From Cyanophora paradoxa (taxonomy: Eukaryota > Glaucocystophyceae > Cyanophorales > Cyanophoraceae): a stretch of DNA of 64,000 bases. The stretch is taken from NCBI GenBank assembly GCA_004431415.1, contig QPMI01000493.1, positions 124,001 to 188,000 of the forward strand, in the 5' to 3' direction. The position numbers were made by a program, and so were the translations under genes. The notes under the pieces were generated by a model that saw only the letters and a program-made list of their open reading frames with translations, had not been told where the DNA came from and did not search any database. Shown here one piece after another: positions 46,952 to 58,800 of this stretch. The number at the start of each line of letters is the position of its first letter. Position 1 is the first letter of the stretch.

Positions 46952-48763
46952 TGTAACGATCGCGGGAGGTGCAGGGGTACAGTGCGGTGGGCGCACCGCG
47001 CACGGCGGTCGGGGCTGCAGCTGAGGGCGCGCGCGCTGCGGGGATCCGGGGTGAGCTTAAGCGGCGGGCGGGCGAGGAGGGATACGGCGGACAGGTCGAG
47101 TTCGGGGAGAGGGGGTGCGCGCCGGGGCCGCCGGGGCCGCCGGGGCCGGAGCCCGAGCGCAAGGCGGCGCCCTCGCCCCCGTCCGAAGCACCTGAGAGCG
47201 CCGCGCGTGAGGCGTGAGAGGCGTGAGGCCGAGCGCAGCGCACCGGACAGCGCTCGGCCGACCCCGCCGGCGGAGGCGGCGGAGCGGGCTTGCGCCAGCG
47301 TTTCCGCCGAGGACTCGCCTGGGGTTCGCGGTGAGCAGCAGGCGGGCCGACCGCGGGGCGGCGGGAGGGCGCGCGCGCGCACGGCGGGCGGCGGACGACG
47401 AAGAGCGCGCTGCGCGGCGTGGTTGTGAGCGGCGGCTGCGGGGGATGAGAAAGGGGGCGAACAGGTTGGCGAAGTGGGGCCAGGTGAGGCGAGCGGCTCC
47501 ACGCCGGGGCCTCCGGGGCCAGAGCTGGAGCGCAACGGCACGTCCTCATCACGATTCGCTGCGGGCGCGGCGCCGTGCGTTTCAGAGAGGAGGTGCGTGG
47601 AGCGAGCGGCGCGGAGTGAGACGCACAGGCGACCGAAGCCGCCGCGGAGAGCGGGCGGCCGACTCCGCCGCCAGCGGAGCTCGTACGGGCGCGCGCGAGC
47701 GCCTCAGATGCTGCGGGCGAGTCGCCTGCGGTTCGAACGCGTGAGCCGCGGTCTCTCGTGGCATTCAAGTTCAACGCGCACCGTCCAACGCACGCGCGGT
47801 AGGCGGAGCTGGGCCCGGAGCGGTTCCGGCTGGCGCTGTCGACGTCGACGAGCTCGACGATGCTCGGGACGGCGCTTCCGTGGAACCCGCAGCAGCTACG
47901 GTCGCTGGATGTTGTTCGTCGCCGCTCTCGCGACCCCCTCCTTCGCGATCTAGCGTCATGATCAGCCAGCGAAGTCGAAGCTTAAGACGACGCGCCGGCA
48001 GACATCGCGCGTGTCGAGCGCACCGCTTTCTCCGCCCTCGTCCATACCGGTCGTGCACTGCTAGATCGCGTACACGTACTTCGCTGCTCTTCGCCGCGGC
48101 TGACCGCGAGGCTGAATTGCTTTCGATCTGAAGGTTGCGCGAAGCGTGCACCGCGGCAGGCTAAATTCCTGGCTAATCGCTCTCGAACTGGAGCGTGCGA
48201 CGCTTACGAACGCCCTGCTCGAACGCCCGCTCGGAGGCCCGGAGGCTCACAAAGACCCGCGTGGAAGCAAGTGCTACCGGGTACACGTTGACAGCGCTCG
48301 GAGGGGGCAACCCGCCAAGCCTCGTCGCACCTCCTTTCGCCCCTCGGCCGGCAGCTGTCAGAGCCTGTCACGGATTCCGGATTCCGGATTCCGGGAATCG
48401 CGGCTCGCTTGGTTGATCGATCGCATCACTGCGCGTGCGGCCTACGAGTGCAGCTGATCGAATTCGCTCAGCAGCAGCAGCTGGGGTGACGGGGATCTCG
48501 CAGAAGCGACCAGCATCGCCATAGGTGATCGCACTCGTCATTGTGGTCGAGCGCGGTCGGTCCGACCGCACTGCGGCAACTGCGCGTTCGCGCCTCAGCG
48601 CTGAGGCGCGAGCGCACACACATTCGTTCTCGCGATGCCGCGTATTAACGTGCAAGGAATCGGGTGCGTGCTCGTCGCCTCTTCAGCGCTGTCGGCCGCG
48701 GGCCCTTCTCCGCGCTAGCGCTCGGTTCGGTATCTTCCACTCCGCGTGACTCGAGCGCGCGCA
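46952..48763. promoter_or_regulatory. Divergent region between the ABC transporter and the PKS-NRPS
   Basis: About 1.8 kb with no identified protein. 47115-47760 is a diverged tandem duplication. 47770-48660 is less GC-rich and has open stretches (48146-48457, 48525-48660) that could hold 5' exons of the PKS-NRPS; CGGGTGCGTG at 48661 resembles the usual donor. The first exon I can support starts after GCGCGCAG at 48763. Confidence 0.45.
47115..47760. repeat. Diverged tandem duplication, two units of ~250-280 bp
   Basis: Unit 1 (about 47115-47340) and unit 2 (about 47495-47745) both run CGCCGGGGCC, CCGGGGCC, GAG/CTGGAGCGCAA, a variable middle, then GGCCGAC-CCGCCG, GCGGAG and end in CTCGCCTG-GGTTCG. 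Either strand is open through parts of it, but no family is recognisable. Confidence 0.5.
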
Positions 48764-49850
48764 GGATCCGTATCGGGGGCGCTTCAAGCGTCGACGAGGT
48801 CCTGGATGCGATCCTCGGGCGCGGCGCGGGCCAGGAGCCGGTCTCGGCCCGCCCGCCGCCCGCTCGGCTCTCCGACGCGGCCCTGCAGGAGCTCCTGCCG
48901 TCCGCCGCCAGCTCCGAGAGTGCGCGGTGCCCGCAGAAGCGCTCCCGATCTCCTCTGAGCGCGCGCGCAGTCTCCGGAGCGGCTCGCCTGGCTCTTCAGG
49001 TCCTTTGGGAGTCGGCGGCCGACGCCGACCTTCTGGATCGCTTCTCGGGCTCCTCCGCCGACGAGGAGACCGTCCTGCCCGCGCTCTACCCCGTTGGAGG
49101 CGATCCGTGCGCATCTGCGCATCAACGTATCCCCGTGCGGTCCTCGCGAACGCTTCAGGCAGGACCGTGTGGGAGGCGCTGGCCGGGTCGCTGGGCCTCG
49201 ACCTGCAGGAACCCTCTGAGGACTTTCTGACGGCCGCCGCCCGCGCCTGCGCCGACCTGCACGCGGGCCCACGCCGCGTTGCCTTCGTCGCCGCCGCGGA
49301 CGGGTGCGCCCCCGGATCAAATTCCGCCGCTCCAAAGCTAAGCTTAGAGCAGGGAAGCCGGCGCGGTCGCAGTCGGCCTGGTGGAGGGCGGGCAGCAGGC
49401 CACCGCCTATAGCTACGCCGCGGTCGAGGGCGCCGCCGCCGGCGCGGGCCTGGGCGCCCCCGCCCTCCTCCGCGCGGCCTGCTCCCAGTGCAGCTTCCCC
49501 TCCTCCAAGGTATTCTGCGGCCCTAGGCCTTAATTCGTCTTCTGTTCACCGGGCTCCGCAGGTCGCGAGGGTGGAGGTGACGGCGCTGCCGCGGGAGCAG
49601 CGCGCGGGGCTCGCGGCGTTCGACGGGCGGCCGGCCGGCTCGGGCCCCGCCCTCGTCGACATCGACCGGAAGGCCGGCCTGCCGACGGGCGGCCCGCTGG
49701 GCGGCGCCGCGGCCTTTCTTCACGCGCTGGAGCGGTGCCGCGGCTCTAGCCTCGACTCCCCCGTGGCCGCCGCGGCCCGGGTGCAGCCCTCGTCCTGCGG
49801 GCGGCGGAGGCGCCGAGCCAGCCGGCGGCGCTGCTCCCGCTGAGCGCCCC
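48764..49850 (+). other. Degenerate ketosynthase (KS-like) domain
   Basis: Position and landmarks fit a KS: RIRIGGASSVDEVLDAIL aligns with the CRFPGG start, AARLALQVLWES with the QQRLLLE..WEAL helix, LGLDLQEPSEDFLTAAARAC with the active-site region, VEGGQQATAYSY with the region before the distal motifs, VARVEVTALPRE with VEAHGTGT, and ALVDIDRKAGLPTGGPLGGA with the K-NIGH region. The active-site Cys and both His residues are not found. Exon joins at about 49080-49170 and 49320-49370 are uncertain. Confidence 0.5.
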
Positions 49851-52800
49851 AGCGAGGCCGGCCTGCGCCGCTCCGCCGCGGCGCTGGCGGCGCTGCTCTC
49901 CGGGGCGCCCACGACGCCCGCGGCCTGGCGGCGGCCATGGCCGCCCGCCGCAGCGGCCTGCCCCGCCGCGCCGCCGTCGTCTTTCGCACGGCGGCCGAGG
50001 CCGCCGCCGCCCTCGCCGCCCTCCGCGCCGGCCGCCCGCACGCCGCCCTCGTCCGCGGCGCCGGGCCCGTCGCCCCCTCCGCCGCGCCGGTCCGCCATCG
50101 CGCCGCCCCTCTCCTGGCCCATCTGCAGGCTCTAACTTTCGGCAGAGGGGAGCGGTCTTTGTCTTCTCGGGCCTGGGCCCGCAGTGGGCCGGCATGGCCC
50201 TCGCCCTCTCAGCCGAGCCCGAGGCGCACGCGGCGCTGCGGGACTGCAACGTGGCGTACGAGCGCGTGGCCGGCGGCCCGCTGCTCCCGCGCTGGCGCGG
50301 CCTCTCCAGCGACGAGATGGAGCACCGCGTCGAGATCGGCTTCCCGGCTGTCTTCGTCCTCCAGGCGCGCTTAAGTGTTCTATGATTCTATTTACAACCG
50401 ATGTCAAGCTTCTTGATGATAAGTTCTGACTTCTGATTTTATGACAGGTCATGCTCGCGAGGCAGCTCGCCGCCTGGGGCGTCAAGCCGACCGCCGTACT
50501 GGGGCACAGCGCCGGCGAGGTGCCCCCCCTCCCCCTCCCCCCCCCCTTCCCCCCTCCTCCTAAGCCCCCCCCCCCCCCCCCCCGCCCCCCAACCCCCCCC
50601 CCCCCCCCCCCGGCCCCCATCCGTCCCCCACCCCTCCTGCTATCCCCTCACCCCCACCGCTCCTGCCTACCTTCCCCCTCACCCCCTCACACCTTCACCT
50701 CCTCAGATTGCGGCGGCGTACGTCTCGGGGCGCCTCGGGGACCTCCGGACGGCCATGGCGGTCGCCCACCACGTCGGCCGCGCCCTCCAGGCCCGCCTCT
50801 TACTCTACTTTGGGATCCCCTGAATTCCCGCTCTGAGTTGGATTTGATGTGATTGCAGGCCGCGTCGGGGACGGGCCGCCTGCTCGCCGTCTCGCTCAGC
50901 GCCGCGGACTTCGCCGCGAAGTACGGGGACGCCTTCGATGAGCAGTTCGAGGTGCCCTGAGGCTTCCGCTTGTGAACTGATCGCGAATCTTTGGGATCGA
51001 TCGCCCTGGCAGGTGGCTGCCGAGAACGCCCCGGGCAACTGTACCCTCGCCGGCACCGCGTTCGCCCTGGAGGAGATGCAGCGGAAGCTCCAGGCACCTT
51101 CCCTCCCCCCCCCTTCTCCCCCCCTTCTCCCCCCCTTCTCCCCCCCTCTCCCCCCGTTTGAGAGCCGCCCCTTCTCGCGATCGTTTCTCACGCGTACCCC
51201 AGGCCGACGGCGTCTCTGCCCGCCTGCTCCGCGGCTCTATCGCCTTCCACAGCAGCGCCCTGGATCCTATCCTCCAGGTACCCCCCTCAATTTCTAAAAC
51301 CTTCTGCGCCCGGATTCGAACCCCGGTTCGCAGTCCTTGGAGGCGTCCCTTGATGAAGTCTTCGCCGCCGCCGCCGAGCGCGCCGAGGAAGAGGTGGGCG
51401 GGGGTACGCCGAACTTGGGGCAAGGGTCCTTGACTCACGGTCTCGCGCAGGGCAAGCCCTGGCCCCCCGAGCCGACCTGCCCCTTCTACGCCGGGTGCCT
51501 GGGTACGCGAATTCCCTCCGCGATTTCGCTCAGCCCCGCCAACGCGCGCCGCGGCAGGCGCGGCGAGCTGCGAGGAGGGAGAGTGCCTTACGGCCGACTT
51601 CTGGGTCCGCTCCGTTCGCGACCAGGTGCCATTTACCCCCAATCCCATCATACCCTGCGCCTTCATTCTGGTGCAGGTCCGCTTCGGCGAGGCGGTGGCC
51701 TCGTGCTTCTACGCGACGGAGCCGCGCCCGTGCTTCGTCGAGCTCTCGCCGCACCCCGTCCTCGTCAACTACGTCGCCGCCTCGGTGCCCGGCGCGCTCG
51801 CCCTGCACACGCTGCACCGCGGCGAGCCCGACGAGCGCGCCTCGCTCCTACGCGCCGCCGCCGGCCTCTACGTCGCCGGCGCCGCGCCCGGCCTCTGCTG
51901 GCCCCTCCTCGCGGGGGCCGCCCCACCCGCGGCCGCCGCCGCCGCGGCGCGCCTGCCCGGCCCGCGGGAGTGGTGGGGCGCCGAGGGCGACGCCCCCGAC
52001 GACGCCGCCGACGAGGCGCCGCTCCCCGAGCGCCTCCGCGCCTTCACCGCCGCCGTGCGTACGAATTTCTGCATTTGATCGCTATCGAGATAAATTGGAA
52101 TTTCTTAAAAAGAACCGTCAAATGCTTTATAGAAGTCGCAATCATGACCCAACTGTTATGAAGCGGAGATTACTGAACAAACTTAATGCTTCTCGCGCCG
52201 ATGGGATTTAAAGATTTAAGCAATTGTATTCAGAGAACGTTCGAATGCGGCGCGTGCGCAGCTGCTGGGCGTGGGCCCCGAGGAGCTGGACCCGACCCGC
52301 CCCCTGCGCGAGTACGGCATCGAGTCCATCTCGGCCGTCCAGCTCAAGCGCGCCCTCCCCTCTTCCCTTGGATTTCCGGTCCCGCCTTTCCTAACTCCTG
52401 GACCGCAGGTTCTGGATCGACGAGAACGTCCGCCCGGACATCATTTCGCAGGTCTTCGATTTCATCATTCGCCCCCTCTCGTCCGCTCTGATTCGTCCGT
52501 CCGGCGCGGGAAGGTGGAGCTGGTGGAGGGCCCCTCCCTGGCCGCCATCGAGGCCCGCTTCGAGGCGCTGGAGGCCGCCCCGGCCCCTGCGGACCCCTTC
52601 GCCGCCGCCGCCGCCCGCGCCGGCCCTGGCTCGGTGGGCGAGCGCGAGGGCCAGCGGGAGGCCTCGCCCCAGGAGGAAGGTGCGCGCCTGCAATTCGAAA
52701 TAAGCCAAAAACCTTCTTCCTTAAGATTCTTCTTCTTCTTTAGAGCCTGAAAGAATTCTTCCTTGAGCTGACAGCGCGGCAGGCATGTACATGGTGCAGC

Positions 52801-55800
52801 TCTCGTCGCCGGACTCGGCGGGGCCCAACGTCTGCTGGGCCGTCCTCTTCGAGGGGGACCGCCCCGCCCCCGGAGACGTCCTCAAGGTAACCTGACGCTT
52901 TGCTTCGCTTAAAGATTCCGGCCCTGATTCGAACCTCGGATAATACCTTAGGCGCTGCTGCACGTCGTGAACGACGACCCGATCTTCCGCACGCGCTACA
53001 CGGTGGGCGCGGAGGGCATCGTCGCCGTCGTCGACCCGCCCCTCCGCGCCGCGTCGGCGCTGCCCGTCGAGGCCGCGCGGGCCGACTCGCGCGCGGCCGC
53101 CGTGGCGCGGTTCGAGGCGGTCGCGGGCCGTCCGTTCTCGCTGGAGAGCGAGCCGCCCCTGCGCGGGCTCGTCTGCGACGTCCCGGGCGGCCGCCTCGTC
53201 GGCCTCTCCATCCACCACATCGCCATCGACGGATTCGGCCTCTCGATCCTCTCCCGCCGCTTTGGCGACGCCCTCCGCAGCGTCCTTGCGGGGCGACCGC
53301 CGGCGCCGGCCGTGCGCGCCACGTACGGCGACTTCGCGCGGGCGCAGCTGGCGCGGTGCGTGCGCCGTCTAGATTTATACTTCTTTTCTTCTTGATTTTT
53401 CCGACGAGTCTGTTCTTTCTCTCTTTCTTTAGCGAGGAGGAGGTCGAGGCGGCGGTGGCCGCCCTCACGCGCAACCTCACCAACGACCTCGAGGTGCGCT
53501 TTTATTTCTTCACGATCGCCCCAGCTTGAGCTTCTCCCGGAGTCCCCTCTTCTTCTTCTTATTCTCCAAGACGATATTGGATATTAGCCTCCTTCCTAAA
53601 AAGCTGCCTTCCTAACGACCAGCTTATCACCAACTCGCGATCGGGCGCGCAGCCCCTCGATTTCCCCGTCGACGTCCCCGCGGCGCACGCCAAGGCGGCG
53701 GGCGGCCCCAGCGGCCAGGCCGCCGGCCACATCCAGTTCAGCCTCCCCGCCGATCTCGTCAAGGGCCTCGAGGTGCTCCGTTTCGCTCTCCTGCAGCGCC
53801 TTAGATTCCTCCCTCGAGCCGAGCCGAGCCGCGATGGCAGGCGGAGTCCCGCCGGAGCGCGACGCGGACCAAGTTCTCGCTCCTGCTCGCCGCCTTCGCC
53901 GCCCTCCTCCGCCGCTACACGGGCCGCGAGGACCTCCTCATCGGCTGCCCCTTCGCCAACCGGTGCGCCCCGGCCCGCTTCGACTTCCCCTCTGTGTCTA
54001 TGCCCGATCGCGACCGGGCGCGCACGCTCGCCCAGCTCCTCCGCGTGGTCGTGCGATGTCGTCGGGCTCTGCATCAACACGCTGCTGCTGCGCGTCGGCG
54101 TGCCTTCCGACTGCAGCTTCGCCGCCCTCTGCGACCGCACGGCCGAGGCGGCGCGCTCGGCGCTCGCGAACCAGGCCGCGCCGCTGCAGCGCGTCGCGCG
54201 GCACCTGCGCGCCATCGGCGTCGACAGCGCAGTCACGGGCGAGGTCCTCTTCGCGCTGCAGAACCTGCCGGCGCGGGACGTGAGCGCCGGCGAGGGCCTG
54301 GCCGGCCGCTGGACGCCCGCCTACGCCCCGCACTCGTCCTTCCCGCTCGCCCTCGAGGTCTTCGAGGAGGACGGCGGCATGCGCGGTGCGGCTTAAACGC
54401 TAATTTGTCTTAAAGCTTCTGAAAGCTTTCTCATCCTCGAGCCGCGGCCGCAGTGCACATCATGTTCTGGAGGGCGCGCTACACGGAGCGGCTCATGCGG
54501 CAGTTCGGCGAGCACTTCGTCGCCGTCGTGCGGGCGGGGCTCGCGCAGCCCGACTCGCCCGCCGGCTCGCTGCCCATCATGGCCCCCGCCGAGCTGCGCC
54601 TCGTCACGTCCGACTTTGCGGACGGGAGCGTCAGGGACGGGCCGCTGCAGCAGAAGCCCGCGTGCATCCACGCCGCCTTCGAGCGGCAGGCGCGCCAGCG
54701 CCCAGAGGCGGTGGCGCTCGCCTTCAACGCGCGCGAGGTGACGTACGGCGAGCTGGACGCGTGGGCCGAGGCCATCGCCGCGCGCCTGGCCGCCGCCGGC
54801 GCGCGCCGCGGGGGAACGGTCGCCCTCCTCCTCTCCCGCACGCCCGAGATGGTCGCCTCCCTCCTCGCCGTCCTCAAGGTGCCTTATTTCACGATCACGA
54901 TCTCGCCTTTTATTTCTGAGCCGATTCGCGCAGACGGGCGCCGCGTACGTGCCGATCGACCCGAGCGTGCCGGCCGAGCGCGCCCGTTCGATCCTCGAAG
55001 ACGCCGAACCGAAGGTGCGACCTGAAGAGAATTAACCTTGGATGCCCGAATCCGACGGCTCTGTGCGCGCAGGTGCTGATCACGAACCTGCCCGATGTGA
55101 CGGCGATCGCCGGCGGCCTGCCCATCCACGTCGAGCGCGTCTCGGGCGAGGCGCTCGCGGCCCCGGCCGCCCCCGCGCAGCGCGAGGCGCCCACGCCCGA
55201 CGATGTCTGCTACATCATCTTCACGAGCGGCACCACCGGAAAGCGCGTCGCACTTTCATTCCCGCCCTTGTCGCACCGTTCGGATTAAATTCTAAGCGAT
55301 TGTGCGATCCGCAGGCCGAAGGGCGTCGAGATTCGCCACTCTTCCGTCACGGCGCTGGTGCGGGCTGCGAGCTTCGCGCCCTTCTAATCTCCGCGCCCAT
55401 CCCGCCGGCCGCGGGCAGATGGAGGCGATGGGGCTCAAGTTTGGGACGGAGGCCGAGGGCGCCACGACGCTGCACCACACCTACCAGTTCGACGCCAGCG
55501 TCTGGGAGATCTGGGTCCGCCTCAGCTTGTATCGAGCTCGTGCCGCCGGCGCTCGGAATTCGAAGGTGGCTGACATCGTCCCAGGTCGCCCTTGCGTTCG
55601 GCCGAACCCTCGTCATTGTCCCCGAGGTCCGCTTGCCCGGGCTGTTCTCGAATTTCCGGATTTCCGAACTGCTCGCACCCAGATCGTGGCAATGTCGCCG
55701 CACGACTACGTCGACCTGATCGCGGCCCGCGGCGTGACGCACATCCTCGCCACGCCCTCCTTCTTCTCCGTCATGCTAGAGTCCGGCTGGGCCGAGCAGG

Positions 55801-58800
55801 CGCGCGCCCCCGCCCGCCCGCCCGCCCTTGTTTCGTGCTTTCTCCAATCTAAGGGCCGGGCCCGCAGCGCGCCAAGATGAAGATCCGGCACGTGACGGTG
55901 GGCGGCGAGGCGGTGCCCTTCGAGCTCGCCCGCCGCTGGCGCGCGCTGGCGCCGGCCGGGGCGACGCTCTGGAACGTCTACGGCCCGACGGAGATCACGG
56001 TCGTCTGCACGGCGGGCCCGCTGGACGAGCGCTGCCTCGAGGCGGGGCGCGTGACCATCGGGCGGCCCTTCCGCGGCTGGTCCTGCTTCGTGTGCGTCCA
56101 ACCTCGACTCGCCGAATTTCTGCGGAAATTCAGAGCGCTCCGCAGGGTGGACAAGCAGGACCAGCCGGTCCCCGTCGGCGTCTGGGGCGAGGTCGGTGAC
56201 GGCCAACTGGAGAGGCGAAGTCTCAATAAATTCTTTGCTGACGCATCTCCGGCAGCTGCTGGTGGGCGGGGCCGGCGTGGCACGCGGCTACGTCCGCAGG
56301 CCGGACCTCACCGTGCGCGTTCTGAATTTCCTCGTTTTACGCGATTTTCTGTCCTGGCTGATCATGAGCCTTGGATTTGCAGGCATCCAAGTTCGTGCCG
56401 TGCCCCGTGCAGTGGACCGGCCCGGGCGACGGGCCCGTGTACCGGACGGGCGACCTCGTCCGCTGGACGGCGGAGGGCGAGATCGAGTTCCGCGGGCGCA
56501 TCGACCTCCAGGCGCGTCAACTATCTAAAACCAAAACGCGAATCTAATCCAATATTCCTATAGCTAGCTTCGGATCTGCGCCGCGCGCCTTTTCAAGATT
56601 TCTGATCCATGTACAGGTCAAGATCCGGGGCTACCGCGTGGAGCCGGGCGAGGCGGCTGCGGCGCTGCTCAAGCACGCCTCGGTCCAGGACGCCTACGTC
56701 ATCCCCTACAAGCCCGCCGGGTCCGTCGGCCGCTCTCTCTTTACTTGACCGACGTGTCCGGCAAACGTCCTCGGGCCCGTCGTTCTCTTCTAACGGAAGG
56801 CACGACAGGCCCGACGAGCTCGCGCTGGCGGCGTACGTCGTGCTGCGGACCTTCCCCTGCGAGACGGAGAAGAATTCGATCCGCGCACACGCCCGCGCCT
56901 CCCTGCCCTCCTGTCCGCCCCCGCCATCGCAATTGCAGTCGTTTAATTTCCGTTTCGTTGCAATTGCTGACGAGTTGCCGTTGTCCGGGCAGACATGGTC
57001 CCCTCGGCCTTTGTGTACCTCGACGAGCTGCCCATGACGGTCAGCCCGATTTCCGAGGGAAATCTTTCCAAATCTTTTGAAGGCGCTGAAGAGTGCGCGC
57101 AGACGAACGGCAAGGTGAACGCGAAGGCCCTGCCGCCGCCGGACCAGGCGCAGCCGCAGGCGGACCCGCACCTGCCGCCCACCTGCAGCACCCGCCGCTC
57201 CAGCAACAGCAGTTCGTCTGGGGCGACCCCGCGCCGCAGCAGCGTCCTCGCGGGAGCGGGCCAGCCGAACCGCCGGGGGAGCGCGCTAGGCAGCCGAAAG
57301 GCCAGCGTCATGGGCGGCGGGCGGCGCCCAAGCGTCCTGCCGGCGTCGCTCCGGAGGGTTCATGATCACTCCCCGTCGCCGAAGCCCCGTCCCCTGCTCA
57401 AGCAGGCCCTCTCCAACGCGTCCAACATCTCCAATGTGCATGATTTCTGTTTCTGTGCGTCCATGCCTTCACGACTTTTGACGCCACGGCCGCTGCAGGC
57501 GTCCACCGGCGTGCTCTCGCCGGCAGCTTCCGTCGGCATCCGGAGCGCCCCGTCGCAGTCTGGCGCAGACTCCGCTGTGGAGCTGGCAAGCCCCAGCGGC
57601 GAGGGGCCGCCGTCGCCCGTCGCGACCGGCCCGCCCCGCGCGACGCTCTTCGAGCGGGCGCCGACCGTCTCCGTCTCCGCCCCCTCCGTCCTGCGCACGA
57701 CGCTGAAGGCCGTTGCGCTCTTCAAAGGCCTCGGCAACAGCAACAAGGCGACCTCGCCCGGCGGTAACTTCCTGCAGGGCTCCGCCAGCATGCGCCTCGA
57801 CCGCGCACTCAGCGCCCGCTCGAATTCCATCGCTGGCCATGGCCGCGCCGGCTCGATCTCTGGATCCGGCTCCCGGCCGGTGCGAGCTCGAGCGCGCGCG
57901 AGCGCCGCTGCCCCCGCTATGAATCGAGGTCTCGATCGCCCCGCAGGGAGTGCACTTTGCGGTGCCCGAGGGGGAAGAGGCGGCCGATCGCGAAGCGCAA
58001 GCCAGCCACGCGGTGCGCCCGAGCCGTCTCTCGAACTCCCGTCGCGTGCGGCTTACTCGCGGCTGCCCGCAGCCCCGGTCGCCCCTCGAGCCGGCCGCCT
58101 CCATCCGCTCGGCCACCGCCTCCAACCTCGAGATCATCGTGGCGGAGGCGATGTCCGAGGCGCTGAGTGGGCACGTCGACATCGGCCGGCACGACTCGTT
58201 CTTCGACATGGGCGGTGCCCCATTAATATTTTTGCGTTTGGTCGATTTCGCATAGAATATTTTTGCGCGCGCAGGGCACAGCCTGGCGGCGACCAAGTGC
58301 GTGGCGCGGCTGCGCGCGCGCTTCGAGGTGGACGTGCGCGTGCCGGCCATCTTCGAGCACCCGACGCCCGCCGGCCTCGCCGCCCACGTCTCGGCGCTGC
58401 TTGCCGCCAAGTTCGGCGGCGGCGGCGGCGCGGGCGGCGGCGCCGGCGCGCAGGAGGCGAAGCTCCCGACCATCGCCTCGCTGCCGGCGGGGCCGGACGG
58501 CGAGCGGCAGGCGCCGGCGAGCGAGGGCCAGCAGCAGCTGTGGTTCCTGGCGCAGCTGCAGCCGGGCTCGGACGAGTACAACGTGCCGCTGCCGCTGCTC
58601 GTGGCGGGGCCGCTCGACGTCGGCCTGCTGGCCCTCGCCGTCGGGCAGCTCGTCGCGCGGCACGAGGCCCTCCGCACGACCCTCGCGATGGACGGCGACC
58701 GCCTCGTACAGGTCGCCGCGCCGGCGGCGGCCGCCGCCGAGCGCGCGGCCGGCGAGGCCCTCCGCGTCCGCGAGGTCGCGCAGGCGTCCATGGACGACGA

